DNA of 43,001 nt from Chitinophagaceae bacterium UBA4857 (GCA_002399735.1 DHEF01000036.1:19945-62945), one strand, 5' to 3'. Shown: positions 16,128-24,532, numbered from the stretch's first letter. Numbers and translations are program-made. Notes: generated by a model not told the origin, from the sequence alone.

Positions 16128-16505
16128 GGTAATAATGTTTTAGACAAAAAATATTTTAATTGTAATGCCTGTGTTTGATAAAGAGTTTTAACAAGCCCAC
16201 AATCATTTGCTAAAACATTTTACCCGATAGTTTTAGTATAAATTAGTTGTGAAAGAAAATGTAAAACAATTGGACAATTAGATAATTTGGAAATGTGATG
16301 ATTTGGAAATGCTACATTAGTCCATAAAGACACACCAAAACAATGTTGATTGCAAATAATATTTCGCATAAGTATTGATTACAATTAACATAACAACTAC
16401 AAAAAATGTCATTTGCAAAGTTACTATTTTGATCTTTTTCAATTTAATGTACAAAGTAGAGGCCAATTAATAAATTGGCCTCTACAGAAATTATCACATA
16501 TTATT
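16128..16505. other. 378-bp gap, AT-rich quasi-repeats and one terminator
   Basis: Contains degenerate repeats of the type AATTGGACAATTAGATAATTTGGAAATG (about 16268-16312), similar in wording to 27362-27401, and the terminator at 16456-16485. The barrel promoter should be at the left end. No gene is seen. Confidence 0.5.
16456..16485 (-). terminator. Terminator of the lipoprotein/small membrane protein pair
   Basis: A 13-bp perfect stem (16456-16468 with 16473-16485; GTAGAGGCCAATT and its complement) around AATA, 21 bp after the minus-strand stop, followed on that strand by TTTGT. Confidence 0.75.
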
Positions 16506-16703
16506 TCAGTTTTTTAAATTTGAACTATTGGGTGTTTTTTTGGGGTTCTTCCTGTAAAAAATATACCAAAAAATTGTAGACGTAATTATGGTTAGAATAG
16601 TTACCTTGATAAAAAAAATAGCATTTGTATTTTTATTACTTATTAAAAAAAAATTACAAATAAAGTCTATAAAAACTATCCAAATAAAACCGCTCTTTTT
16701 CAT
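16506..16703 (-). CDS. Small two-helix membrane protein, possible immunity protein
   Basis: The frame opens at 16772, overlapping the upstream gene, but the Met at 16703 gives a sensible 65-aa protein that begins 17 bp after the lipoprotein stop. Two hydrophobic helices (GFIWIVFIDFICNFFLIS and FIKVTILTIITSTIFWYIF) are followed by a basic tail KNPKKTPNSSNLKN. Size, hydrophobicity and position right after a gene with a glycine-rich tail resemble bacteriocin immunity proteins, but this is inference; it could equally be an unrelated small membrane protein. AT-rich. Confidence 0.5.
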   Translation of the reverse strand: MKKSGFIWIVFIDFICNFFLISNKNTNAIFFIKVTILTIITSTIFWYIFYRKNPKKTPNSSNLKN

Positions 16704-16720
16704 ACAGTATTTTTTACACT

Positions 16721-17563
16721 TTACAGTCCTAATGCACCAAGTCCAGAGCCAATAGCGGCTGAAATCCCCCATCCACCTAAAATTACAGCATTAGTACCTG
16801 GTGCAGCGCCCAAAGCTATTGCCCCTCCCAACCTGCCAAAATAAGATGCAGATGCCACGACATCACCTTTTATAGCTCTTTTCCACCAACAACATGCACT
16901 CTCTACAACCCTCCCATCAATAATTGGCCGCGCTCCAAAAGTTTTTGTGTACAAATCATAACCACCTTCACTTTCTGGAGCCCATAAATAAGCTGAACTT
17001 TTTGCAATTTCTAATGTTCCTAATACTATGTCTAAATCGGCCCCAGTCAAACTATTACCAACTCTCGTTTCTATACTCAATAATTTCTGTTGCATTTCTT
17101 GTAATGTAATGGAATTATCTATTTCACTAAGTATTTCATGAACGAAGACCTCGGCAGATTGAGTTATGTAACTACCTCCTAGATTAAGCAAATCAAAATC
17201 ATGCAACATAAGTGTATCCGTCCAATTTAGAGCATCTAATAAAAAATTTTGATAAGTATCAAAACCAATAGGGGTAGGGTCGTACTCAATGGTTTCAAAA
17301 TCAGCAATGAGAATCTCTCTATACTCTTGTTGTTCATTTTCACTTAATCGGTAAGCTTCTTTCGTTTTTATACTTTTACTTATCTTTTCAAATGCACTAA
17401 TAAGATAACGGTTATGATTTTCACCTATTTTAATCTCTTTAAAATCTACATTAAAATAAGTAGGAGAATTGACATTAATGTTTTTCTTTTCACAAGCAAT
17501 AAAAAAAATACTAGTTACAATTAGACATAACAAAACGACAGCAATTAGTTTGATGCTTCTCAT
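16721..17563 (-). CDS. Lipoprotein with glycine-rich hydrophobic tail
   Basis: 280 aa. A lipobox (FFIAC, Cys24) predicts a membrane lipoprotein. The middle 170 residues are acidic and helical with no family I know. The end changes sharply: CCWW (224-227), a basic KRAIKGD, then about 38 residues rich in Gly and Ala (YFGRLGGAIALGAAPG...GGWGISAAIGSGLGALG). This tail resembles the GxxxG-type membrane-inserting segments of class II bacteriocins and glycine-zipper proteins. The following gene encodes a small membrane protein. A contact-dependent or released toxin is a testable idea only. AT-rich compared with neighbours. Confidence 0.6.
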   Translation of the reverse strand: MRSIKLIAVVLLCLIVTSIFFIACEKKNINVNSPTYFNVDFKEIKIGENHNRYLISAFEKISKSIKTKEAYRLSENEQQEYREILIADFETIEYDPTPIGFDTYQNFLLDALNWTDTLMLHDFDLLNLGGSYITQSAEVFVHEILSEIDNSITLQEMQQKLLSIETRVGNSLTGADLDIVLGTLEIAKSSAYLWAPESEGGYDLYTKTFGARPIIDGRVVESACCWWKRAIKGDVVASASYFGRLGGAIALGAAPGTNAVILGGWGISAAIGSGLGALGL

Positions 17564-17838
17564 TTAATAAAATTTAGGTTAACAATTAAATTTAAACAAG
17601 ACTGTTTATTGATAAAACAAAGGCTCGTTTAAAAGACTATTATCAAATGTACTTTTGAAGCGAAATATAAAAAACACCACTTTGTGGTATTTTTTCATGG
17701 TAAGACTTTAATAATTTTAAATATATTAAAGATTTTACACATACAACAACTCACTTCCCTGCTTGGGAAAAACTCAGGTATTATAACAGCTATTTCAGTT
17801 CGCGAAGACACGCACAGAGGCTGAAATTAATAAAAATG

Positions 17839-18276
17839 TTAAACTGCTTTTACATTTTTAATATGTAGAAAAGCGAACACAACAAAAAGAATAAACAAAC
17901 CCAAAAATGGAAGGCCTGATATTAAAGCTGCGTACAAACTATTATTGTGGTCTAAATCGTGGGACAAATAAAAAAAGCTTAACCACAAGCTTGCTAAAGC
18001 GGTAAAAGATAATATAAAAAACAGTCGCTGTTTTTTTATAAACAAAGCAACAATTGCCAATACTTTTCCTATAACAGAAAGAACGATAGCAATACCAATG
18101 CCTTCATAAAAAGGTTTAGGAATGAGACTAAAATTTTCTTCTTTAATAAAATTTCGGAAATCAATAATGGCAAATAAATCCATGAAAAACATCACACCAA
18201 CTCCGTGAGCCATAGCTATTACAATTAACGCCTGCGAGCAAATTGTCCAGAGTAAAAGACGTTTTAACAACACCAT
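17839..18276 (-). CDS. Unknown four-helix membrane protein
   Basis: 145 aa with four predicted membrane helices (about residues 8-30, 50-75, 83-104 and 112-138). Histidines lie near the loops (MAHGVGVMFF at 23-32 and SHDLDHNN at about 105-112), but no known metal-binding pattern is obvious. I do not recognise the family. It lies 47 bp after the metallophosphoesterase start region's stop on the same strand and could be co-transcribed. A weak ATTTCAG/CTGAAAT inverted pair at 17792-17827 downstream may act as terminator. Confidence 0.6.
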   Translation of the reverse strand: MVLLKRLLLWTICSQALIVIAMAHGVGVMFFMDLFAIIDFRNFIKEENFSLIPKPFYEGIGIAIVLSVIGKVLAIVALFIKKQRLFFILSFTALASLWLSFFYLSHDLDHNNSLYAALISGLPFLGLFILFVVFAFLHIKNVKAV

Positions 18277-18323
18277 AGTTCTCTCTTAATATTAAATACA
18301 AAAACCTTCAATATTAAATAGCT

Positions 18324-19580
18324 TTACCCATGCTTTAACTCCAATACAGTAATTTCCGGTAATATGCCTACCCTACCCGGATAGCCAATAAAACCAAAGC
18401 CGCGGTTAACATATAACTTTTGTTTATTGTTTTCGTACAAGCCTGCCCAATGCTTGTAAATATATTGTACGGGGCTCCATTGAAAACCGGGTACTTCTAC
18501 GCCAAACTGCATGCCATGTGTATGGCCGGATAAGGTTAAATCAACATCTGAAAACTTATTAATTACTTCCGCATCCCAATGCGAAGGATCGTGGCTCATT
18601 AAAATTTTAAACGGATAGACAGCAGCACCTTCGTAGGCTTTAGCCATATCGCCATAGGTTTGAAAACGACCACGACCACTTATGTTTTGTACACCAAGTA
18701 TTGAAATTTTTTCACCGTCTTTCTCCAACTCTACATGCTCGTCCATTAACAAGCGCCAACCCATTTGTTTATGAATGTTTATTATTTTTTCCAGGTTGGC
18801 TTTTTTTGCATCCGGACTATCCCATTGTGCATAATCGCCATAATCATGATTACCTAAGGTTGAATAAACCCCCATGGGTGCGTATAACTTGTCAAAAACA
18901 TCCATATATTCTTCGGCTTCTTCGGATACATTGTTTACCAGGTCGCCGGTAAATAAGATAACATCAGGCTTTTCTTTTAATATTTTTTCAACGCCCTTCA
19001 TTACCGCTTTCTTATCGGTTAAACTGCCGGTATGTATATCGGATATATGCACCACTTTTAAGCCGTGAAAAGCCACGGGTAAATTGGGAAAGCTTAATGG
19101 TATTCTTTTTACATTGTACTTGTACTTATTACCAAAACCATAAATTAAAGTACCAAACAAACCGCCACCGGCTGCAAAGCCCATCCAACTTAAAAATGCT
19201 GAACGAGAGATGCGAGTGCCTTCCTGTATAGTTTCACCTTCGGTTTGTCTAAAAAACAATTTACCGGCCAGCCACTGTGCGCCACGGCGTATATCATCAA
19301 TTAAAAAGAATAAAGCTGCTACCACTTTTGCAAAAAACAATCCGATGATGATAGCAAAAACGGTAGAACGTAAAAACTTGGATTGTTGTATAAATGGTAA
19401 ATAAGGTAATAATAACAACGTTACCATTGCCGCAATAGATACTACCCAGTACGCAATGTAAATAATGCTTTTAGGCCGGGCGGACATAGGCTGAGCCACT
19501 AACTTTACGGCCTGAAAAACATATAGGTCTAAGATGACCATTAAAACAATTAACACCCACCAAAAGGACGAATTTCTCAT
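18324..19580 (-). CDS. Membrane-anchored metallophosphoesterase
   Basis: 418 aa. About three to four membrane helices occupy the first 95 residues, with a further hydrophobic stretch at 127-148 (SRSAFLSWMGFAAGGGLFG). Then a calcineurin-like phosphoesterase domain with all metal motifs: D181 and H183 in SDIHTG, D213 in TGDLV, N244-H245 in GNHDYG, and the C-terminal SHDPSHW and SGHTHG. This arrangement matches YaeI/YkuE-like enzymes; YkuE acts on phospholipid-type substrates or wall-related phosphodiesters at the membrane. The exact substrate here is unknown. Its promoter lies in the repeat-rich 440-bp gap to the right. Confidence 0.9.
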   Translation of the reverse strand: MRNSSFWWVLIVLMVILDLYVFQAVKLVAQPMSARPKSIIYIAYWVVSIAAMVTLLLLPYLPFIQQSKFLRSTVFAIIIGLFFAKVVAALFFLIDDIRRGAQWLAGKLFFRQTEGETIQEGTRISRSAFLSWMGFAAGGGLFGTLIYGFGNKYKYNVKRIPLSFPNLPVAFHGLKVVHISDIHTGSLTDKKAVMKGVEKILKEKPDVILFTGDLVNNVSEEAEEYMDVFDKLYAPMGVYSTLGNHDYGDYAQWDSPDAKKANLEKIINIHKQMGWRLLMDEHVELEKDGEKISILGVQNISGRGRFQTYGDMAKAYEGAAVYPFKILMSHDPSHWDAEVINKFSDVDLTLSGHTHGMQFGVEVPGFQWSPVQYIYKHWAGLYENNKQKLYVNRGFGFIGYPGRVGILPEITVLELKHG

Positions 19581-19714
19581 GTTGCAAAGTAATAGCTTTT
19601 TGTAGTTTTAAGTTGAAAGTTTAACGTTTAATGTTGGGGGTTGGGCTAAAAGCGGAAAGCTTAATGCTGAACGCTTAATGCCTAAAGCCAGGAACCCCTG
19701 TCTGTTGCTGAATA

Positions 19715-19775
19715 GCGAACTGATCGATGAAGAGTGCGACGCAAGGGACGATGATTAGGATTACTGCTGCTGGGC
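19715..19775 (+). repeat. Dispersed repeat family A, copy A4a
   Basis: One of the cleanest copies: GAAGAGTGCGACGCAAGGGACGATGATTAGGATTACTGCTGCTGG at about 19729-19774. It shares GCGAACTGAT-type left flank (AATAGCGAAC) with the left end of A2 (TTAGCGAAC). Confidence 0.85.
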
Positions 19776-19787
19776 TCATAAAATATA

Positions 19788-19852
19788 AGTGCGACCCCAA
19801 CAATGCTGTTGGGGCACAGCGCAAGGGACGATGATAGTAGTACTGCTGCTGA
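19788..19852 (+). repeat. Family A copy A4b with a hairpin inserted in the core
   Basis: AAGTGCGA is followed by CCCCAACA-ATGC-TGTTGGGG (19795-19814, perfect 8-bp stem) and then by CAGCGCAAGGGACGATGATAGTAGTACTGCTGCTG. The hairpin falls exactly at the centre of the TGCGACGCA palindrome that is intact in A4a. Confidence 0.8.
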
Positions 19853-19990
19853 CTAACAAAAAAATAGTACGGAGTATGTAGCATTGAGTATGCAGTATTA
19901 AGAAGGAATGGGTATAATGAAGAAGAACTTTGAACTTTTGGAACATTTGAACTTATGGAACCTTGGAACCCAGATTTCCGCTTTAGGCCG

Positions 19991-19998
19991 TATTTTTG
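19991..19998 (+). promoter_or_regulatory. TATTTTTG -7 promoter box
   Basis: Exact TAnnTTTG, 24 bp before the ATG of the UPF0173 gene, implying a leader of under 20 nt. A TTG at 19963-19965 lies 25 bp upstream, slightly far for a -33 element. Confidence 0.55.
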
Positions 19999-20022
19999 CT
20001 GCACTCACTAAAAAATTACATT

Positions 20023-20703
20023 ATGCAGTTTACTTACTACGGTCACGCTTGTTTTTTAATGGAGGTTAACGGAAAAAAATTATTGTTTGACCCTTTTATT
20101 ACGCCTAACGAATTGGCAAAGGATATTGTAGTGGCTGATATTGAGGCTGATTATATATTAATATCGCACGGGCATGCTGACCATACAGCCGATGCAGTGA
20201 GCCTGGCGATGAGTACTGGTGCTAAAGTTATTTGCAGTTGGGAAATTGGTGAGTGGCTGGGTAGTAAGGATGTTAAAAATGTACACCCAATGAATACGGG
20301 TGGCAAATGGGATTTTGGTGATTTTTCGGTTAAATGCGTGGTGGCGCAGCACAGCAGTGGTTTGCCGGATGGTAGTTATGGCGGCAACCCCATGGGTTTT
20401 ATTGTGTACACACCTGAAGGAAATTTTTATTACAGCGGTGATACGGCCTTAACCATGGATATGCAACTTATACCCAAATGGGCCGAGCTTGCTTTTAGTA
20501 TTATGCCTATTGGCGACAACTTTACCATGGGTATAGATGATGCCATTGAAGCAGCTAAATGGGTTAAAACCAACAAAGTAGTGGGTGTACACTTTGATAC
20601 TTTTGGTTTTATTAAGATTGACCACGATAAGGCAAAAAGTACTTTTTCGGCGGCCGGCCAGGACCTGATTTTACCTGTAATTGGAGAAACGATTACATTA
20701 TAG
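20023..20703 (+). CDS. UPF0173 metallo-beta-lactamase-fold hydrolase
   Basis: 226 aa. The ATG at 20023 (MQFTYYGHACF) is the family start; the TTG-initiated frame at 19996 would overlap the promoter box. The motif HGHADH (H49, H51, D53, H54) binds the metals; further ligands are the His of VVAQHSSG, the Asp of YYSGDTALT and the His of VVGVHFDTFG. This is a widely conserved family of unknown substrate, related to YtkL/UlaG-like lactonases. Cytoplasmic. Followed after 68 bp by parA, which has its own promoter box. Confidence 0.9.
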   Translation: MQFTYYGHACFLMEVNGKKLLFDPFITPNELAKDIVVADIEADYILISHGHADHTADAVSLAMSTGAKVICSWEIGEWLGSKDVKNVHPMNTGGKWDFGDFSVKCVVAQHSSGLPDGSYGGNPMGFIVYTPEGNFYYSGDTALTMDMQLIPKWAELAFSIMPIGDNFTMGIDDAIEAAKWVKTNKVVGVHFDTFGFIKIDHDKAKSTFSAAGQDLILPVIGETITL

Positions 20704-20756
20704 GCTGGTTTTTTATTATTTTTGGAGCTTTATTATAAATATTACGCTTGGTAGTG

Positions 20757-20764
20757 TAGTTTTG
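20757..20764 (+). promoter_or_regulatory. TAGTTTTG -7 box abutting the parA start
   Basis: Exact TAnnTTTG whose last base is 7 nt before the parA ATG, so the transcript would start at or next to the ATG (leaderless). An alternative box TATTTTTG lies at 20717-20724 and would give a leader of about 40 nt. Confidence 0.5.
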
Positions 20765-20771
20765 GAGATAT

Positions 20772-21575
20772 ATGGCAAGAATAATTGGTGTAGCAAATCA
20801 AAAAGGCGGTGTGGGTAAAACCACTACAGCCATTAACCTGGCGGCAAGTTTTGCCGTATTGGAATACAGAACCCTATTGGTAGATGGAGACCCGCAGGCT
20901 AACAGCACCACCGGTGTAGGCTTTGATTTGCATAATATTACCAAGAGCCTGTACGACTGTATGATTAACCAGGCAACCGCAAGGGAAGTAATATTAAAAA
21001 GCGAGATTCCGCATCTGGATTTAATTCCATCGCATATTGACCTGGTAGGTGCCGAAATTGAAATGATAAACTACCCTAACCGTGAAACCGTACTTAAAAG
21101 TATGTTGGAAACGGTAAAGGATGATTATGATTTTATTGTGATTGACTGCTCACCATCGTTAGGTTTAATTACGGTAAATGCTTTAACCGCTGCCGACTCG
21201 GTAGTAGTACCGGTACAATGTGAGTTTTTTGCATTAGAAGGTTTGGGTAAATTATTAAACACTATTAAGATTGTACAAAGCCGTTTAAATACCGAATTGG
21301 TTATTGAAGGTATTTTAATGACGATGTATGACGGTCGTTTACGTTTATGTAACCAGGTGGTAAGTGAAGTACGCCGTCACTTTGACGAGCTGGTTTTTAA
21401 TACCATTATTCACCGTAACTCCCGCTTAAGCGAAGCCCCAAGTTTTGGCAAGCCGGTAATTATGTACGATGCCAATAGTAAAGGCTCGGTTAACTACCTT
21501 AACCTGGCCAAAGAAATTCTGCAGAAGAACAATATGACAAAACTGACACAGGAAGAAAGAATACTGGAACTTTAA
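20772..21575 (+). CDS. parA: Chromosome-partitioning ATPase ParA (Soj)
   Basis: 267 aa. Deviant Walker A NQKGGVGKTTTAINLA (residues about 8-23) with the signature Lys; Walker B region DYDFIVIDCSPSLG; Walker A' DGDPQANST. The short N-terminus without a helix-turn-helix marks the chromosomal Soj type. ATP-bound dimers coat the nucleoid and, with ParB bound at parS, segregate origins. Directly followed by parB (84 bp) and the DUF5683 gene, a conserved Bacteroidota order. No parS (TGTTTCACGTGAAACA-like) site was found in the window. Confidence 0.97.
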   Translation: MARIIGVANQKGGVGKTTTAINLAASFAVLEYRTLLVDGDPQANSTTGVGFDLHNITKSLYDCMINQATAREVILKSEIPHLDLIPSHIDLVGAEIEMINYPNRETVLKSMLETVKDDYDFIVIDCSPSLGLITVNALTAADSVVVPVQCEFFALEGLGKLLNTIKIVQSRLNTELVIEGILMTMYDGRLRLCNQVVSEVRRHFDELVFNTIIHRNSRLSEAPSFGKPVIMYDANSKGSVNYLNLAKEILQKNNMTKLTQEERILEL

Positions 21576-21659
21576 TTTTTTTTAAATATAGCAGCATGAT
21601 AATTGCTGCAACCAAAGGCCCGTTGCTTGCAACAATCTGGGCAATAAATTTACTTGTAC

Positions 21660-22577
21660 ATGGCAACACCCAAACCTCAAAAAGACGCCTTAGGTAAAGG
21701 CATACGTTCATTATTACAAGGCATTGATTCGGATTTGAAGAACGCTGCCGGATCGTTAAAAAATACGGTTGTTGAAAATGCAACGAGTATAAACCGCATT
21801 CCTGTTGGCGACATTGAACCTAACCCCAAACAACCCCGCAGAGATTTTGATGAGCAGGCTTTAAAAGATCTTGCTGACTCCATAAAACTGCACGACATAA
21901 TACAACCTATCACTGTTTCTAAATTGCCCTCAGGTAAATATAGATTAGTATCGGGTGAAAGACGCTGGCGTGCCAGCCAAATGGCAGGCTTAAAAGATAT
22001 ACCGGCTTATTTACGCCAATCAAACGATCAGCAATTATTAGAACTGGCTTTGTTGGAAAACTTACAACGTGAAGACTTAAACGCTATGGAAGTAGCTTTA
22101 AGTTATAAACGTATGATGGAAGAGCTGAGCTATACACAAGACCAGGTTGGCGAACGTATGAGTGTAGACCGTAGTACGGTATCTAACTTTATACGTTTAT
22201 TAAAATTGCCACCCGATATTCAGTTAGCTGTACGTAAAGGCGAATTAAGTATGGGACATGCCCGCTCCTTAATTAATATTGATACAGTAGATAAACAATT
22301 GGCTGTTTTTAAAGAAATTAAAAGCAAAGGTTTATCGGTACGACAGACAGAACAACTGGTGCGTAATTTTTACAAAGACGGACCTGCTGTTAAAAAATCT
22401 GCAAAACCTAAATTGGCTACCGCTTTTCAGCGAATTGAAGATAACTTAGCATCGCATTTTGAAACCCGTGTTATACTTAAACACAGCAAAAGTGGTAATG
22501 GTCAGATTACCTTTGACTATTACTCTTTAGACGAATTAAATAAGCTGTTGAAAAAACTGGACGTTTCGATTGATTAA
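21660..22577 (+). CDS. parB: Chromosome-partitioning protein ParB (Spo0J)
   Basis: 305 aa from the ATG at 21660, preferred over the TTG at 21654. Order: basic N-terminus with GKGIRSLLQG; the ParB/Srx CTPase domain with IEPNPKQPRRDFD and the arginine-patch box SGERRWRASQ; the parS-reading helix-turn-helix around YTQDQVGERMSVDRSTVSNFIRLL; and a C-terminal dimerisation segment ending NKLLKKLDVSID. Loads at parS and spreads as a CTP-dependent clamp. Partner of the adjacent ParA. Confidence 0.97.
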   Translation: MATPKPQKDALGKGIRSLLQGIDSDLKNAAGSLKNTVVENATSINRIPVGDIEPNPKQPRRDFDEQALKDLADSIKLHDIIQPITVSKLPSGKYRLVSGERRWRASQMAGLKDIPAYLRQSNDQQLLELALLENLQREDLNAMEVALSYKRMMEELSYTQDQVGERMSVDRSTVSNFIRLLKLPPDIQLAVRKGELSMGHARSLINIDTVDKQLAVFKEIKSKGLSVRQTEQLVRNFYKDGPAVKKSAKPKLATAFQRIEDNLASHFETRVILKHSKSGNGQITFDYYSLDELNKLLKKLDVSID

Positions 22578-22604
22578 CCTTTAAGGTGTGTACCTGTATA
22601 CAGC

Positions 22605-23285
22605 ATGAAATTAGTACCAATGCGTTGTTTATTTTTATTACTGACAGTTGCGGCCATCACTTGGCCGGCACTTACCATACAAGCATCGGTACCACCGGCT
22701 AATAACAATACTACACCTGAAGTTTTTTATAGTATAACAGAAATAAGTACCGATAAGTTTGTGGTGCATTTAGATACAGTACCACCAAAAGACAGTAATA
22801 AATCTGTATTTAATTCAAAGGTTCGCAATCCACGTACAGCAGCCATTCGGTCTGCCATCCTTCCCGGTTTAGGCCAAATTTATAACCGCAAATGGTGGAA
22901 GCTGCCATTGGTATATGGCGCCATTGGTGGTACCGGTTATGTTTTCTTTTTTAATTTACAATGGTATAACCGTACCCGTTATGCAACCAATGTTTTAATA
23001 AAAGAAGGGCCAACCGCCTACGAAAAAGTACACCCGCAATTGCAGCCATTTGTACAAAACGGCCGTACAGAAACCCTTCGTTATTATCGTAACTCCTACC
23101 GCAGAGATGTTGACTACGCTGCTATATTCTTTTTACTTGCCTGGGCATTAAATGTTGTAGATGCTACTGTTGATGCACATTTAAGCAGTTTTGATGTAAC
23201 ACCCGATTTAAGTTTTAAAATAAAGCCGGGTTACAGCGATTTAGCCAAAACGAATGGTATAAGCTTTGTGCTACAGTTTAAATAA
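22605..23285 (+). CDS. DUF5683 membrane protein
   Basis: 226 aa. Signal-like N-terminus (the second Met at 22620, MRCLFLLLTVAAITWPAL, is an alternative start), a spacer rich in Pro/Asn, then the DUF5683 core: RSAILPGLGQIYNRKWWKLPLVYGAI, with LPGLGQIYN the family hallmark, and two membrane helices (around VYGAIGGTGYVFFF and YAAIFFLLAWALNVVDATVDA). Ends as VLQFK. Function unknown; genes of this family commonly follow parAB in Bacteroidota, as here (27 bp gap), suggesting a link to envelope or division, which is unproven. Confidence 0.85.
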   Translation: MKLVPMRCLFLLLTVAAITWPALTIQASVPPANNNTTPEVFYSITEISTDKFVVHLDTVPPKDSNKSVFNSKVRNPRTAAIRSAILPGLGQIYNRKWWKLPLVYGAIGGTGYVFFFNLQWYNRTRYATNVLIKEGPTAYEKVHPQLQPFVQNGRTETLRYYRNSYRRDVDYAAIFFLLAWALNVVDATVDAHLSSFDVTPDLSFKIKPGYSDLAKTNGISFVLQFK

Positions 23286-23299
23286 AGAGTAGATTTTTT

Positions 23300-23435
23300 G
23301 TTACCATCGTCCCTCCCCTGATTAAACTTTCGTTGTGTCACTCACTTGTGCTGCAACAACGCGAAGCATCAATGAGGCTAATCCAATAACTAATATCGAA
23401 TTAATTCTATTGGCCATTGTGTTTCTAATCCCATT
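23300..23435 (-). repeat. Dispersed repeat family A, copy A5
   Basis: Reverse-oriented core ACCATCGTCCC...TTGTGTCACTCACTTGTGCTGCAACA (23302-23360), with an insertion TCCCCTGATTAAACTTTCG like that of A3. It belongs to the TGTGTCACTCACTTGTGCTGC subtype with A7. The arm at 23406-23428 is identical to bases 1-23 of the window. The rest of the 305-bp gap has TTGAAC-type quasi-repeats and the promoter at 23553. Confidence 0.75.
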
Positions 23436-23552
23436 GAACTTCTTCAATCTTTGAAACTTCTTGAACTTATTCATTTTTTATACCTCATCATTCATAATTA
23501 ACTATTAACTCCTTCTCGAGCTTAACCACTTTGCACTTCATCCAGCTTTCAT

Positions 23553-23560
23553 TAAATTTG
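23553..23560 (+). promoter_or_regulatory. TAAATTTG -7 promoter box
   Basis: Exact TAnnTTTG, 30 bp before the TTG start of the next gene; transcript start expected near 23567. Confidence 0.5.
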
Positions 23561-23590
23561 CACGTTCACGAATAACCCTGTATAAAACAA

Positions 23591-24532
23591 TTGCATTTAA
23601 AAAACTTATATATTACCGTAGCCATCATTATTGGTAACCTATTCATTACCCCGCTAATAAGTGTAGCGCAAAGTATAGGTGGCGCTAATAACTATAGTAA
23701 CAGTTTAAGTATAAGTCAGGATAAGGCCATTCAGTTTTTAGACAGTGTACAAACAGTGGATAGTAGCAAACACTGGCCCAATGTAGATCCGGTGTTGTTT
23801 ATGGAGAACCTGCGCTTTTTTGCCAAGTCGCCATTAAAGTTTTACGAAGGTAAGGGTACTAACTTTTGTGCTTATATGGCCCTAACGTATATACCGCTTA
23901 ATTACGATCCCGAATATTTTTCCCGCTTTATGATAAACCTGTTTATTAACGGTAAGGCTACTTTTGGAAAAGTAAATTTAAAACCCGGTAAAAGAGTTCG
24001 TAACGAAGCCGGTTTAATAAAATATAAAGGTGCGCTGGATATTAGCCCAGCCGGACAAATGTGGTTTCTTACATTGGCGGATCATTTTAAAGGTTACCTT
24101 AATATTCTTAATCACCGTTTTGACAAAGGCGATGAAAACACTTTCTGGGCTTCAACCAATTTTGCCAAGTTTAACCGCATGCTAAAAAAACTGTTTCCGC
24201 AGTTTGAAGTACATGCCCGTGGAGCCGATATTATTAAACCACGTATTGATAACTGGTACAAATACCTGAGCGAAAAAATGCAGAAAGGTCCTGTATTTGT
24301 TTACCTGAACAACAGGCTGTTGTATAAAAAAACACATGTTAAAGCAAGGTTTGGTATACCCACACACTATGTTGTGTTGCTTGATATTCAAAAAGCAGAT
24401 AATGGTAAATTAAACTTTATTTATTGGGATTACGGACGAAAATCTTTACAGCAGGTTACACCAAAATTTTTAGATGAAATTATTTACGGCGTTACTAATT
24501 CCAGTTTAAAGCCCAACAACAATGAAGGTTAA
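23591..24532 (+). CDS. Secreted protein with possible papain-like Cys-His-Asp triad
   Basis: 313 aa from a TTG start (no ATG fits; the next residues form a signal peptide ending near ISVAQS, residue 28). I do not recognise a named family. However, GTNFCAYMALTY (C93), GIPTHYVVLLDI (H259) and FIYWDYG (D280) have the order and contexts of the Cys, His and Asp of papain-fold cysteine peptidases such as C39-like enzymes: a Cys at the start of a helix, a His on a strand followed by hydrophobics, and an Asp after an aromatic. A catalytic role is inference. It overlaps the downstream lipoprotein gene by 11 nt, so the two are likely made together. Confidence 0.6.
   Translation: MHLKNLYITVAIIIGNLFITPLISVAQSIGGANNYSNSLSISQDKAIQFLDSVQTVDSSKHWPNVDPVLFMENLRFFAKSPLKFYEGKGTNFCAYMALTYIPLNYDPEYFSRFMINLFINGKATFGKVNLKPGKRVRNEAGLIKYKGALDISPAGQMWFLTLADHFKGYLNILNHRFDKGDENTFWASTNFAKFNRMLKKLFPQFEVHARGADIIKPRIDNWYKYLSEKMQKGPVFVYLNNRLLYKKTHVKARFGIPTHYVVLLDIQKADNGKLNFIYWDYGRKSLQQVTPKFLDEIIYGVTNSSLKPNNNEG

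Larger units (their letters stand above)
19581..20022. other. Repeat-filled divergent gap
   Basis: Separates the metallophosphoesterase and UPF0173 genes. It contains quasi-repeats (AGCTTAATGCTGAACGCTTAATGC, about 19655-19680), a tandem pair of family A repeats (19715-19850), more quasi-repeats on TTTGAAC/TTGGAAC (19925-19970), and the UPF0173 promoter at 19991. The minus frame open at 19675-20004 runs through repeats and is not considered a gene. Confidence 0.6.

Noticed and set aside
19715..19852. CRISPR array, considered because two similar repeats lie side by side
   Set aside because: Only two unequal copies, no regular spacers, copies in both orientations over the whole window and no cas genes.
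19675..20004. 109-codon minus frame before the UPF0173 gene
   Set aside because: It consists of translated family A repeats and quasi-repeats, ends inside the promoter region and has no protein-like pattern.
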